Shown one piece after another: positions 1 through 9,733 of a stretch of 15,347 nucleotides of DNA; the stretch's first letter is position 1; each line of letters begins with the position of its first letter. The position numbers were made by a program, and so were the translations under genes. Below the pieces are notes generated by a model, which saw only the letters and a list, made by a program, of their open reading frames with translations, had not been told where the DNA came from and ran no database searches. This stretch comes from an uncultured Atopobiaceae bacterium. GTDB lineage: Bacteria > Actinomycetota > Coriobacteriia > Coriobacteriales > Atopobiaceae. The DNA lies in contig CALUJT010000022.1 in NCBI GenBank assembly GCA_944321005.1, positions 1 through 15,347 of the forward strand, in the 5' to 3' direction.

Positions 1-260
1 CGGACGACCTCGAGCTTGGCGATCTTGGGGCTGTGGAGCGGGAAGGTGCGCTCGACGCCCACGGAGAAGCTGATCTTGCGAACGGTGAAGGTCTCGCGGG
101 AGCCCTCGCCGCTCATGCGGATGACGTCGCCCTCGAAGACCTGCTCGCGGGTGCGGTCGCCCTCGACGATGCGATAGTGAACCTTGACGTGGTCGCCAAC
201 GCGGACGGCGGGGATGTCCTCGCGGATCTGCTGGCGCTCGATGGCGCGGATGTAGTCCAT
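1..260 (-). CDS. rplS: 50S ribosomal protein L19 (5' part; gene runs off the left edge)
   Basis: The first 86 codons are visible. The translation begins [15 protein letters not shown] and contains the L19 hallmark run [20 protein letters not shown] followed by HSPKI, so the family is clear; about 30 residues are missing at the C-terminus. L19 sits at the 30S-50S interface of the ribosome. Two in-frame ATGs compete, at 266 and 260. The GAGG Shine-Dalgarno ends one base before the 266 ATG but seven bases before the 260 ATG, so 260 is chosen. The gene has its own promoter and a leader hairpin upstream. In many bacteria rplS directly follows trmD; here trmD lies about 9.5 kb away on the same strand, with ppdK and other genes between. 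Confidence 0.95.
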   Translation of the reverse strand, partial: MDYIRAIERQQIREDIPAVRVGDHVKVHYRIVEGDRTREQVFEGDVIRMSGEGSRETFTVRKISFSVGVERTFPLHSPKIAKLEVV

Positions 261-285
261 GCTCATACCTCGTTCTTCTCTAGAG

Positions 286-310
286 GTGCCGACGCTCCCG
301 CGAACGACAC
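286..310 (-). promoter_or_regulatory. Hairpin in the rplS leader
   Basis: Read on the minus strand, GTGTCG (310-305) can pair with CGGCAC (291-286) with one G-U pair. Inside, CGC and GCG close a GGGA tetraloop of GNRA type, with a small UU/U internal loop. It lies within the expected leader of about 65 bases, some 20 bases before the Shine-Dalgarno. It may affect rplS expression or simply stabilise the mRNA. No known L19 leader motif was verified. Confidence 0.4.
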
Positions 311-332
311 ATAGCTTTACACACAGCGACTG

Positions 333-361
333 ATTATAGGGCACGCCGCACGTGCGGACAA
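333..361 (-). promoter_or_regulatory. Sigma-70-type promoter of rplS
   Basis: On the minus strand there is TTGTCC at 361-356, a 17-base spacer, and a perfect TATAAT at 338-333. Transcription would start near 326, giving an untranslated leader of about 65 bases before the rplS ATG at 260. This implies that rplS can be transcribed separately from the genes upstream. Confidence 0.75.
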
Positions 362-418
362 GAACAACACAACTTCATTTTCCCGGCGCCTCCGCGCGGG
401 GCCGGCCGACCCGGCTCC

Positions 419-1387
419 TTACAGGCAGAGCCCCACGACCACGCCCGCCTCGGAGGACGCCGGCGCGAGCCCCGAGGGAAGTCCGGATGCCATCACCTGG
501 TAGCAGTAGCGCTCGGAGGACCCCTCGTAGGTGAAGGGGTACGAGGTCCTGAGCCACCACGGGACGGCCTCGCCGCCCAGGCTCGCCACCAGAGCGGGGG
601 CCGCCTCGGAGGCCCCGGAGACGCCCTGGGCGCGGAAGAACTCGTACTGCGCGCCCTCCGAGGAGAGGAGCTGGTCGTAGGGGGCAAAGTCAACGTACTC
701 GGTGCTCGCGCTGAGCTCGGTCCCGTACTCGTCCGTCATGAGGGTGACGCTGCCGCACACCTCGCTCAGCGAGGGGACCCAGAGCGCGTCCTCGGTCGTC
801 GTCACCGCCGCGGAGACGTCCGAGGCGCCGTAGCGCAGGGCCCTGCTTGAGGTTGCCTTGGAGACGGTCACGACAGCTTCGGCAAGGTCGTCGGGCAGGA
901 GCGCCGCACCCTCGCCGGCAAGCCAGGACCTGAGGCCGGAGGCCTCCCAGCCGCCCTCGTTGGTGTCGTCCGAGGACATGGGGCCGAGGGTAAGAGGCGA
1001 GGTGAGGAGCGTTATGCCCGCCCTCCCCGAGCCGTCCGCTCGCTCGTCTTGCGCAAACCCCACCACGCGGAGGACGACCTCCGTCCCGTCCCGGAGGGTC
1101 AGCGCGCGCGTGTCCCCCAGCTCGATGCCGTGCGAAGAGGCAGCCGCGGCGGCCTCCTCGGCGGTCGCGGCGGAGGCTATCTGAGAGGAGATCTCCGAGA
1201 GCTCGGCCCAGCCGTAGTCCTCGAAGGAGCGCGGAGCGTCGCTGGACGCCGCCGGCTCGCGCACCTGCGCGGGCTGCGTCGTGGCAACGAGCCAGAGGGC
1301 GCCGGCCCCCACGGCCAGGAGCGCGAGGCCGAGAAGAACGGCGAGGGCCGTGAGGCACCCGCCGCCTCGACGTTCTGAACGTGCCAT
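419..1387 (-). CDS. Membrane-anchored DUF6273-like protein of unknown function
   Basis: This is a 322-residue protein. The start at 1387 follows a strong GGAGGT seven bases upstream; a longer frame to 1414 lacks such a site. A basic N-terminus (RSERRGGG) precedes one hydrophobic segment at about residues 11-35, so it is a single-pass or signal-anchored protein with the bulk outside the cytoplasm. A low-complexity Ala/Ser/Glu linker follows. The rest resembles DUF6273 domains of Gram-positive surface proteins: GGWEASGLRSWLAGE, then a LLPDDLAEAVVTVSKAT block, then ALWVPSLSEVCG. The domain match is from memory of the pattern. No catalytic motif is evident. It lies 59 bases downstream of the dGTPase-like gene, in the same direction. 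A TAGAAT box in that gap (1426-1421) has no convincing -35. Confidence 0.7.
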   Translation of the reverse strand: MARSERRGGGCLTALAVLLGLALLAVGAGALWLVATTQPAQVREPAASSDAPRSFEDYGWAELSEISSQIASAATAEEAAAAASSHGIELGDTRALTLRDGTEVVLRVVGFAQDERADGSGRAGITLLTSPLTLGPMSSDDTNEGGWEASGLRSWLAGEGAALLPDDLAEAVVTVSKATSSRALRYGASDVSAAVTTTEDALWVPSLSEVCGSVTLMTDEYGTELSASTEYVDFAPYDQLLSSEGAQYEFFRAQGVSGASEAAPALVASLGGEAVPWWLRTSYPFTYEGSSERYCYQVMASGLPSGLAPASSEAGVVVGLCL

Positions 1388-1446
1388 GCGCACCACCTCC
1401 GGGCCCGGGGACAAAGGCCCATTCTAACCCCACGGGCGCGCGTGGC

Positions 1447-2490
1447 CTAGCGCGCCCTCCACGACTTGGGGACCTTGAGGTCCTCGTAGACGCGCACGGC
1501 GTAGCGGTCGGTCATCCCCGAGACGAAGTCTGCGACCTGGACGTCTATCGGGTCGTCGTGAAGCCGGTACTCCGAGGGGACCTCGTCGGGATGGGCCACG
1601 AAGTGGTCGAAGAGCTCGACGAGCATGGCATAGGCCTTCGGCTCCTCCCACTTGCCGTCGCCTGCGGAGTAGAGGTTCTCGAAGAGGAAGGCCCTGAGCG
1701 ACATCATGGCGTCGCGCACCGCGGGGGACATGGCGACGTCCCCCGTGCGCTCGCTCACCGCCACGACGTCGCGCACCATCGTCTCGATGCGCTCCGAGGA
1801 GCTCGCGCCCAGGACCACACGGGGGGCTGCGGGAAGCCCGTCCTCGCAGAGGATGCCCGCGCGCTCGGCGTCGTCGATGTCGTGGCAGACGTAGGCGATG
1901 CGGTCGGCCAGGGCGACGACCCTCCCCTCGGGCGTGAGCGCGCGGGCGCCGCCAGTGTGGTTCCTGATGCCGTCGACGACCTCGCGCGTGAGGTTGAGGC
2001 CCGAACCGTCGCGCTCGAGAAGCTCCACGATCCTCGCGCCCTGCTCGTTGTGGGCGAAGGGACGAGGCCCCGACGAGAGCTCGCCGCGGGCCTGACGATG
2101 GCGCGAGATGGCAAAGCTGAGGGCGCGCTCCCCCACGTGACCGAAGGGGGTGTGGCCCAGGTCGTGCCCGAGCGCCACGGCCTCGGTGAGGTCCTCGTTG
2201 AGGCCCAGGGGTCGCGCGATGGAGCGGGCGACCTGAGCGACCTCGAGGGTGTGTATGAGGCGCGTGCGGTAGTGGTCGCCCTCGGGGGCGAGGAAGACCT
2301 GGGTCTTGTGGGCGAGCCTCCTGAAGCTCTTCGAATGGAGGATGCGGTCCCGGTCGCACTGGAAGCAGGTCCTGAGCGCGTCCTCGGGCTCGGCCCTGAG
2401 CCTTCCCAGCGAGCGGTCGGAGAAGGTCGCGTCCGGGGAGAGCCTCTCGTGCTCCGCGCGCTCGAGGTCCCGTCTCGTGGAGACCCTCAT
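1447..2490 (-). CDS. dgt: dGTPase-like HD-domain deoxynucleoside triphosphate phosphohydrolase
   Basis: This family hydrolyses dNTPs to deoxynucleoside plus triphosphate in the cytoplasm and so trims dNTP pools. At 347 residues it resembles the shorter bacterial (type 2) branch rather than the E. coli enzyme of about 500 residues. The N-terminal signature RILHSKSFRRLAHKTQVF (about 49-66) is followed by the HD metal site: His80 in RLIHTLEVAQ, His109-Asp110 in ALGHDLGHTPFGH, and Asp196 in ALADRIAY. NEQGARIVE and GIRNHTGG are also typical. The start at 2490 has GGGGAGG four bases upstream; an upstream in-frame start at 2532 would run into the REP-like palindrome and is less likely. No good promoter is visible, so it may depend on read-through from ppdK. 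The in vivo substrate cannot be read from sequence. Confidence 0.88.
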   Translation of the reverse strand: MRVSTRRDLERAEHERLSPDATFSDRSLGRLRAEPEDALRTCFQCDRDRILHSKSFRRLAHKTQVFLAPEGDHYRTRLIHTLEVAQVARSIARPLGLNEDLTEAVALGHDLGHTPFGHVGERALSFAISRHRQARGELSSGPRPFAHNEQGARIVELLERDGSGLNLTREVVDGIRNHTGGARALTPEGRVVALADRIAYVCHDIDDAERAGILCEDGLPAAPRVVLGASSSERIETMVRDVVAVSERTGDVAMSPAVRDAMMSLRAFLFENLYSAGDGKWEEPKAYAMLVELFDHFVAHPDEVPSEYRLHDDPIDVQVADFVSGMTDRYAVRVYEDLKVPKSWRAR

Positions 2491-2520
2491 CTCGCCTCCC
2501 CTCTCAAATGTGGGTCTGTG

Positions 2521-2541
2521 AATTGGGGACATTCCCCAATT
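2521..2541. repeat. Short perfect palindrome, REP-like
   Basis: AATTGGGGA and TCCCCAATT form a 9-bp perfect stem around a CAT loop, about 30 bases before the dGTPase start. Palindromes of the TTGGGGAC...GTCCCC type often occur as dispersed extragenic repeats in bacterial genomes, some linked to REP-associated tyrosine transposases. Only one copy is in this window, so its repeat status is inferred. Confidence 0.45.
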
Positions 2542-2546
2542 TGCAG

Positions 2547-2578
2547 AAGGGGGAGGGAGCCGAAGCCCCCTCCCCCTT
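2547..2578 (-). terminator. Strong UUCG-loop hairpin after ppdK
   Basis: An 11-bp G/C-rich stem (AAGGGGGAGGG paired with CCCTCCCCCTT) is extended, past one mismatch, by two GC pairs. Read on the minus strand, these close a TTCG tetraloop of the very stable C(UUCG)G type. It begins about 22 bases past the ppdK stop. The stem is followed by CTGCAAATTG rather than a T-run, so termination may be incomplete, or the hairpin may protect the 3' end of the mRNA and let some transcript reach dgt. Confidence 0.65.
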
Positions 2579-2600
2579 GGTCAGAACGTGGATACGAGAG

Positions 2601-5360
<2,760 letters not shown>

Positions 5361-5389
5361 GTTTACCCCTTGCTTTCCTTGGGTCCTGA

Positions 5390-5409
5390 CGCGCCCCCGC
5401 GGGGGCGCG
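5390..5409 (-). promoter_or_regulatory. 20-base perfect GC palindrome in the ppdK leader
   Basis: CGCGCCCCCG is followed directly by its own reverse complement, centred at 5399/5400, between the candidate promoter and the ppdK Shine-Dalgarno (about 30 bases before the ATG). In RNA it would fold into a compact hairpin; in DNA it could be a dimeric protein site. No T-run follows, so it is not a classical terminator. Confidence 0.45.
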
Positions 5410-5426
5410 CACTTACACAGAGCCTA

Positions 5427-5443
5427 CGCGTGCAGGGCACGCG
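5427..5443 (-). promoter_or_regulatory. Second small hairpin in the ppdK leader
   Basis: CGCGTGC (5427-5433) and GCACGCG (5437-5443) form a 7-bp stem with a 3-base loop, just downstream of the candidate -10 box and so close to the expected transcription start. Together with the palindrome at 5390-5409 it makes an unusually structured 5' leader. Function unknown. Confidence 0.35.
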
Positions 5444-5453
5444 CGCTCAGCAC

Positions 5454-5481
5454 ATTCTAGCAACGGACCGAACAACGCAAA
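5454..5481 (-). promoter_or_regulatory. Candidate ppdK promoter
   Basis: On the minus strand, TAGAAT (5459-5454) matches the -10 consensus at five of six positions. A weak -35, TTTGCG (5481-5476), lies 16 bases upstream. The predicted start near 5447 gives a leader of about 87 bases. A promoter is expected here because a strong terminator separates ppdK from the operon upstream. Confidence 0.5.
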
Positions 5482-5530
5482 GGATTATTTGATATTCGGT
5501 CGGCAGCCGTCGACAAGCGGACGCTAGCCG

Positions 5531-5567
5531 GAAAAAAGTGGGGTCCGGCATGCATCCGGACCCCACT
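5531..5567 (-). terminator. Rho-independent terminator of the rpsP-to-PDRP operon
   Basis: A 12-bp perfect stem, AGTGGGGTCCGG (5537-5548) with CCGGACCCCACT (5556-5567), surrounds a 7-base loop. Read on the minus strand it runs straight into six T residues (complement of 5532-5537). It begins 28 bases past the PDRP-like stop codon. This is the clearest terminator in the window and separates the long operon from ppdK. Confidence 0.93.
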
Positions 5568-5595
5568 GGTAGTAACATGGAACCGATTTGGTCTT

Positions 5596-6003
5596 CTAGT
5601 TGGAGGCCGCCTCTCCGTCCTTGTTGTAGAGCGCTCCCACCTCGCGCGTGGGCTCCTCGCCGGTGAGCGTGGAGATTACCGTCACGGCTGGGCCCAGAAG
5701 GTCGATGGAGGGAATCCCCCTGCGGTCGAGCTCGCGCCTTATCTCCCTGCGCAGGATGCCGTTCGCGAACGTGTGGAACACGGCGCTCGGGCGGTCAGGG
5801 TCGTAGTTGGCGTCCAGGAACTCGCGCACGGCCTCGACGTCCTTCACGTTGGAGAGGCGCTCGATGTCGACGGAGTCGTCGCCGAACTGCGCCGCCGCGG
5901 CCATCACCACCGTGTTGGCGGTCTCGCCGCGGGCGTCCGACAGGACGAAGATGAGCGGAATGACCTCGCCGAAGAGGTCGTAATCAAGATCGAGCTTGGC
6001 CAT
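5596..6003 (-). CDS. Truncated PPDK/PEP synthase regulatory protein (N-terminal half only)
   Basis: The 135-residue product matches the N-terminal half of the PDRP/PpsR (DUF299) family. The signature LSDARGETANTVVMAAAAQF spans residues 21-40, then come SAVFHTFANGILRREI (73-88) and GIPSIDLLGPAVTVI (96-110). Full-length members have about 270 residues; a C-terminal half with a P-loop (GVSRxxKTPxS) carries out ADP-dependent phosphorylation and Pi-dependent dephosphorylation of the PPDK active-site Thr. Here the reading frame stops just after the GLYH-equivalent, 28 bases before a strong terminator, and no C-terminal remnant fits downstream. The ATG at 6003 has AAAGGGGGA six bases upstream, so it looks properly expressed. 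It follows glyS by 61 bases and precedes ppdK. It could be a non-catalytic PPDK-binding domain or half of a split enzyme. Catalysis by this piece alone is unlikely. Confidence 0.82.
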   Translation of the reverse strand: MAKLDLDYDLFGEVIPLIFVLSDARGETANTVVMAAAAQFGDDSVDIERLSNVKDVEAVREFLDANYDPDRPSAVFHTFANGILRREIRRELDRRGIPSIDLLGPAVTVISTLTGEEPTREVGALYNKDGEAASN

Positions 6004-6025
6004 CAGAGGTCCCCCTTTGCTCCTC

Positions 6026-6056
6026 GCCGGGCGGGAGATCGGCTCCCCCGCCCGGC
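6026..6056 (-). promoter_or_regulatory. Intergenic hairpin between glyS and the PDRP-like gene
   Basis: GCCGGGCGGG (6026-6035) pairs perfectly with CCCGCCCGGC (6047-6056) around an 11-base loop, in the 61-base gap. No T-run follows on the minus strand, so it is not a standard terminator. It could set the 3' end of the glyQS message after processing, lowering expression of the last gene. Confidence 0.5.
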
Positions 6057-6064
6057 CGTGTACC

Positions 6065-8161
6065 CTACTTCTTGCGCGAGAGCGCGCCGATGTTGGCAAC
6101 CCCGGAGAACACCTCGACGAACCTGTTGAGCAGCCTGAGGCGGTTCTCCCTTACAGCAGTATCCTCGTCCATGACAAGAACGTCGTCGAAGAATCGGTCG
6201 ATGGGGGCCTTGAGGCCCGCGAGAGCGGTGATGGCGGCGGAGAAGTCGCCGGCGGCAAGGGCGCAACGCACGCGCTCCGAGCCCTCGTCGCAGGCGGCGA
6301 GAAGGGCGCGCTCGGCGTCTGCGAGCATGCCCTCGTCGACCTCGGTGCCGAGGGAGGCGTCGGCGAGGTGCGCGGCGCGGGCGTAGGCCTGCGCCAGGGC
6401 GTCGAAGGTCTCCGCGTCCTGGCTGCGAGCGTCCTCGAGGGCGCGCGCGCGGGCCATGAACTCGATCGGGTCGATGACGCCCACGGAGGAAACGGCCTCG
6501 ATCGTGTCGGGGCTCAGGCCCTCCTCGCGGGCGATGGCGACGAGGCGCCCCTGGAAGAACTGCACGACGGCCGCGGAGACGGACTCGAGGTCGAACTCGA
6601 GGCCCTGCACGGCGTAGGACCCGAGGGCGAGGCCGATGAGCTGGCGCAGGTCGCAGCCCGGCAGGGTGCGCAGCATCGCGATGATGCCGATGGCGGCGCG
6701 GCGCACGGCGTAGGGGTCGGAGGACCCGGTGGGAGGCTCGTCGATGGCGAAGATGCCGCACACGGTGTCGAGCTTGTCAGCGACGGCCACGCAGCGCCCG
6801 CAGGTCCCCGAGGGGAGCTCGTCGCCGGCGAAGCGGGGGCGGTAGTGCTCGCGGATGGCGTCGCACACCTCGGCGGGCTCGCCCGCCGCGGCCGCGTAGT
6901 AGCCGCCCATGACGCCCTGCTGGTTGGTGAACTCCACCACGGCCTGGGAGACGAGGTCGGCCTTGGCGAGGTGCGCGGCGCGAGCGGCGCTGGCGACGCC
7001 CTCCTCGTCGCAGCCGGCCTGGCGGGCGACGGCGGCGGCGAGGCACTCCATGCGCTCCACCTTCTGCAGCATGGTGCCCAGGCGCTCCTGGAAGGTCACC
7101 GTGCCCAGGCGCTCCACGAACTCCTCCATCGGGCGCTTGAGGTCCTCGTCGTAGAAGAACTTGGCGTCGTCGAGGCGCGCCCTCACGACCTTCTCGTTGC
7201 CGGCAATCACGGTCTCGGAGACGCGCGGATCGGCGTTGGAGACCACCACGAACTCGCGGGTGAGGGCGCCCGACGCGTCGTAGATGGGGAAGTAGCGCTG
7301 GTTGGAGAGCATGGACTCGCAGATGATCTCGTGCGGGACCGAGAGGAACTCCTCGTCGAAGGTGCCCACGAGCACGGTGGGCCACTCGCAGAGGTTCACG
7401 ACCTCGTCGAAGATGCGCCTGGGCGTGTCCACGTGGGCGCCGCCGCGCTCGGACTCGACGCGCGCGATGCCCTCGCGGATGGCCTCGGCGCGCCGCTCGG
7501 CGGACAGGACGAAGGCCTTCTCGAGGGTGCGCTCGTAGTCCGCGGCCTCGGCGACGAGGTGGTCGCCGGGGGCCAGGACGCGGTGGCCGCGGGTGACGTT
7601 GCCGCTCGTGACGTCCGCGTAGGAGACGGGGACGACCTCGTCGCCCAGAAGCGCGCAGATCCAGCGGATGGGGCGCACGAAGGTCTGGTGGGTGGACCCC
7701 CAGCGCTGGCTGCGGTAGTTGGGCCACTGCAACGAGGCGATGACGCGCTCGGAGAGCTCGGAGAGGATGGGCATGGCGGGCGCCGAGGGGACGCTGCGCT
7801 CGGCGAAGACGTACTCGCGGCCGTCGGAGTCCACGCGGCGCACGAGGTCGCCCGCCTCGACGCCGCACTTGCGGGCGAAGCCCTGGGCGGCCTTGGTGGG
7901 CGAGCCGGACTCGTCGAAGGCTATGCTCGCGGCGGGGCCGCGGCGCACCTCGTGGACCTCGTCGGTAGCGGTGGCAACCGCCGGGACGAGCGCGGCCAGG
8001 CGGCGCGGCGAGGAGATCACGCGGACCTCGCCGTGGACGAGACCCGCCGCGTCGAGCTCGGATGCGACGAGCTTTCCGAGCTGGGCGGAAGCGTTCATGA
8101 GCGGCGCCGAGGGCATCTCCTCGGTGCCGATCTCGAGCAGGAAGTCGCGGGTGTCTGCCAT
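6065..8161 (-). CDS. glyS: Glycyl-tRNA synthetase beta subunit
   Basis: This is the tRNA-binding subunit of the alpha2beta2 glycyl-tRNA synthetase, which charges tRNA-Gly in the cytoplasm. At 698 residues it is close to the family norm of about 690. It starts MADTRDFLLEIGTEEMPS, as expected. Hallmarks are FARKCGV, the block from HQTFVRPIRWICALL, the VPHEIICESMLSNQRYFPIY region, HYRPRFAGDELP, SSDPYAVRRAAIGI, and the C-terminal PIDRFFDDVLVMDED segment. The ATG immediately follows the glyQ TAG with no gap, and GGGGGAGGTGG lies at the end of glyQ, which indicates tight translational coupling for equal subunit amounts. The sequence looks complete. Confidence 0.97.
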   Translation of the reverse strand: MADTRDFLLEIGTEEMPSAPLMNASAQLGKLVASELDAAGLVHGEVRVISSPRRLAALVPAVATATDEVHEVRRGPAASIAFDESGSPTKAAQGFARKCGVEAGDLVRRVDSDGREYVFAERSVPSAPAMPILSELSERVIASLQWPNYRSQRWGSTHQTFVRPIRWICALLGDEVVPVSYADVTSGNVTRGHRVLAPGDHLVAEAADYERTLEKAFVLSAERRAEAIREGIARVESERGGAHVDTPRRIFDEVVNLCEWPTVLVGTFDEEFLSVPHEIICESMLSNQRYFPIYDASGALTREFVVVSNADPRVSETVIAGNEKVVRARLDDAKFFYDEDLKRPMEEFVERLGTVTFQERLGTMLQKVERMECLAAAVARQAGCDEEGVASAARAAHLAKADLVSQAVVEFTNQQGVMGGYYAAAAGEPAEVCDAIREHYRPRFAGDELPSGTCGRCVAVADKLDTVCGIFAIDEPPTGSSDPYAVRRAAIGIIAMLRTLPGCDLRQLIGLALGSYAVQGLEFDLESVSAAVVQFFQGRLVAIAREEGLSPDTIEAVSSVGVIDPIEFMARARALEDARSQDAETFDALAQAYARAAHLADASLGTEVDEGMLADAERALLAACDEGSERVRCALAAGDFSAAITALAGLKAPIDRFFDDVLVMDEDTAVRENRLRLLNRFVEVFSGVANIGALSRKK

Positions 8162-9073
8162 CTAGGCCACCTCCCCCTTCTTGGCGTCGCCGTCGTTCTT
8201 GGCGGCGACCTCGGCCAGGTAGCTCTCGCAGCAGAGCTTTGCGATGGTGCGCACGCGCAGGATGTAGTTGGCGCGCTCGGTGGCCGAGATCGCGCCGCGG
8301 GCGTCGAGCAGGTTGAACGCATGGCTGCACTTCATGACGCAGTCGTAGGCGGGCAGCGGGAGCCTGTGCTCGAGGCAGGAGTGGCACTCGCGCTCGTAGT
8401 CGTCGAACTTCTGGCGCATCATCTCGACGTCAGCGACCTCGAAGTTGTAGGCGGAGAACTCGCGCTCGTTCTCGAGGAAGACGTCCCCGTAGGTCATGGG
8501 GGTGCCGTCGGGCAGGTAGCTCCACACGAGGTCGAAGACGGAGTCCACGCCCTGGATGTACATCGCGATGCGCTCGAGGCCGTAGGTGATCTCGACGGGC
8601 ACCGGGTCGACCTCGATGCCGCCCACCTGCTGGAAGTAGGTGTACTGGGTGACCTCCATGCCGTCCATCCAGACCTCCCAGCCCAGGCCCCAGGCGCCGA
8701 GGGTGGGGCTCTCCCAGTCGTCCTCGACGAAGCGGACGTCGTGCTCCGCGGGATCGAGGCCGATGGCGGCGAGCGAGCCGAGGTAGAGGTCCTGCGAGTC
8801 CGCGGGGCACGGCTTCAAGATCACCTGGAACTGGTAGTAGTGCTGCATGCGGTTGGGGTTCTCGCCGTAGCGGCCGTCCGCCGGGCGGCGGCAGGGCTGC
8901 GGGTAGCAGGTGCGCCAGGCGGCTGGACCGAGCGAGCGCAGCGTGGTGGCGGTGTGGAAGGTCCCGGCTCCCACCTCGGAGTCGTAGGGCTGCATGACGG
9001 TGCAGCCGCACGACGCCCAGTAGCGCTCGAGCGCGAGGATCATGTCCTGGAACGTAAGCACGTCCTTGCTCAT
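8162..9073 (-). CDS. glyQ: Glycyl-tRNA synthetase alpha subunit
   Basis: This is the catalytic (glycine- and ATP-binding) subunit of the tetrameric GlyRS. It has 303 residues, the usual length. It begins [19 protein letters not shown] and carries the characteristic [14 protein letters not shown] (62-75), [11 protein letters not shown], the block from [18 protein letters not shown], and YGLERIAMY. The ATG at 9073 is chosen because AAGGAGAG lies a few bases upstream; the frame is open to 9112 but that extension overlaps the lepB end and is not conserved in character. It follows lepB by 28 bases. Most actinobacteria use single-chain GlyRS, so the glyQS pair is a useful lineage hint. Confidence 0.97.
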   Translation of the reverse strand: MSKDVLTFQDMILALERYWASCGCTVMQPYDSEVGAGTFHTATTLRSLGPAAWRTCYPQPCRRPADGRYGENPNRMQHYYQFQVILKPCPADSQDLYLGSLAAIGLDPAEHDVRFVEDDWESPTLGAWGLGWEVWMDGMEVTQYTYFQQVGGIEVDPVPVEITYGLERIAMYIQGVDSVFDLVWSYLPDGTPMTYGDVFLENEREFSAYNFEVADVEMMRQKFDDYERECHSCLEHRLPLPAYDCVMKCSHAFNLLDARGAISATERANYILRVRTIAKLCCESYLAEVAAKNDGDAKKGEVA

Positions 9074-9101
9074 ATCCGAATCTCTCCTTGCCTCTTGGGG
9101 G

Positions 9102-9728
9102 CTAGAGCCCACCTATGTCGGAGGGCGGCCAGTAGATGAAGAGCGCCCTCGATGTTACGTCATCCACGTCCACGGGTCCAAAGTAGCGCGAGTCGCGCGA
9201 GTCCGTCCTGTTGTCCCCCATGACCCATACGGTCCCCTCGGGGACGACGTAGGGGTACGTGATGCCGGCGGAGCCGGCGTAGTCGCTCAGGGAGTAGGTG
9301 GGCTTCCCTCCGGTGTAGGGCTCGTCGAGCCTCTCCCCGTCAACGTAGACGGCGCCGTCAACGAGGTCGATGGTCTGTCCGCCCACGGCCACGACGCGCT
9401 TGATGAGCGTCTCGCCGTCGAGCGGGCTCAGGAAGGTGACGATGTCGCCCCGCTCGGGCTCCTCGAAGCGCAGCGTAACGCACTCCCCCAGGAGCATGTC
9501 GCCCTCCTGGATGGTCTCGAGCATGGAGCCCGTGGGGACCACGTAGGGCGTCACGACGTAGGTCTTGATGAGAAGGGCCACGATCACTGCGGCCACGACG
9601 GGCCCCAGGAACCACAGGACGCTCGAGAGACGCCCCCCGCGGGGACGCCCGTCCTTCTCGGTTGCCCCCACCACGGGCTCGACGACGTCCGGGCCGCGGT
9701 CGCGGCCTCCCCTCAGATGGTCGGCCAT
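9102..9728 (-). CDS. lepB: Signal peptidase I
   Basis: This peptidase cleaves signal peptides from exported proteins at the outer face of the cytoplasmic membrane. The protein has 208 residues: a short cytoplasmic N-terminus, one membrane segment at about 37-55, then the catalytic domain. The Ser nucleophile is Ser68 in [13 protein letters not shown] and the general base is Lys110 in [11 protein letters not shown]. The conserved [14 protein letters not shown] box lies at 171-184, as in type I enzymes of Gram-positive bacteria. The ATG at 9728 has AAGGGGA nine bases upstream and sits five bases after the trmD stop. A GTG at 9737 would overlap trmD by four bases but abuts the Shine-Dalgarno, so it is less likely. 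Its place between trmD and glyQ is within the operon. Confidence 0.96.
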   Translation of the reverse strand: MADHLRGGRDRGPDVVEPVVGATEKDGRPRGGRLSSVLWFLGPVVAAVIVALLIKTYVVTPYVVPTGSMLETIQEGDMLLGECVTLRFEEPERGDIVTFLSPLDGETLIKRVVAVGGQTIDLVDGAVYVDGERLDEPYTGGKPTYSLSDYAGSAGITYPYVVPEGTVWVMGDNRTDSRDSRYFGPVDVDDVTSRALFIYWPPSDIGGL

Positions 9729-9733
9729 GTCAC

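Noticed and set aside
380..415. GC-rich inverted repeat after the DUF6273-like gene as a terminator
   Set aside because: Pairing is imperfect and the downstream bases on the minus strand are A-rich, not T-rich.
5361..5595. Remnant of the missing PDRP C-terminal half between the short gene and ppdK
   Set aside because: No frame in these 235 bases gives the GVSRxxKTP P-loop region, and the space is taken by the terminator, candidate promoter and leader.
9074..9112. N-terminal extension of glyQ to 9112
   Set aside because: The added residues overlap the end of lepB and lack family character; the ATG at 9073 has a good Shine-Dalgarno.
5996..9139. 1047-codon open frame on the plus strand opposite glyQ and glyS
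   Set aside because: Same artefact: it crosses two real genes and their junction, with biased composition and no recognisable motif.
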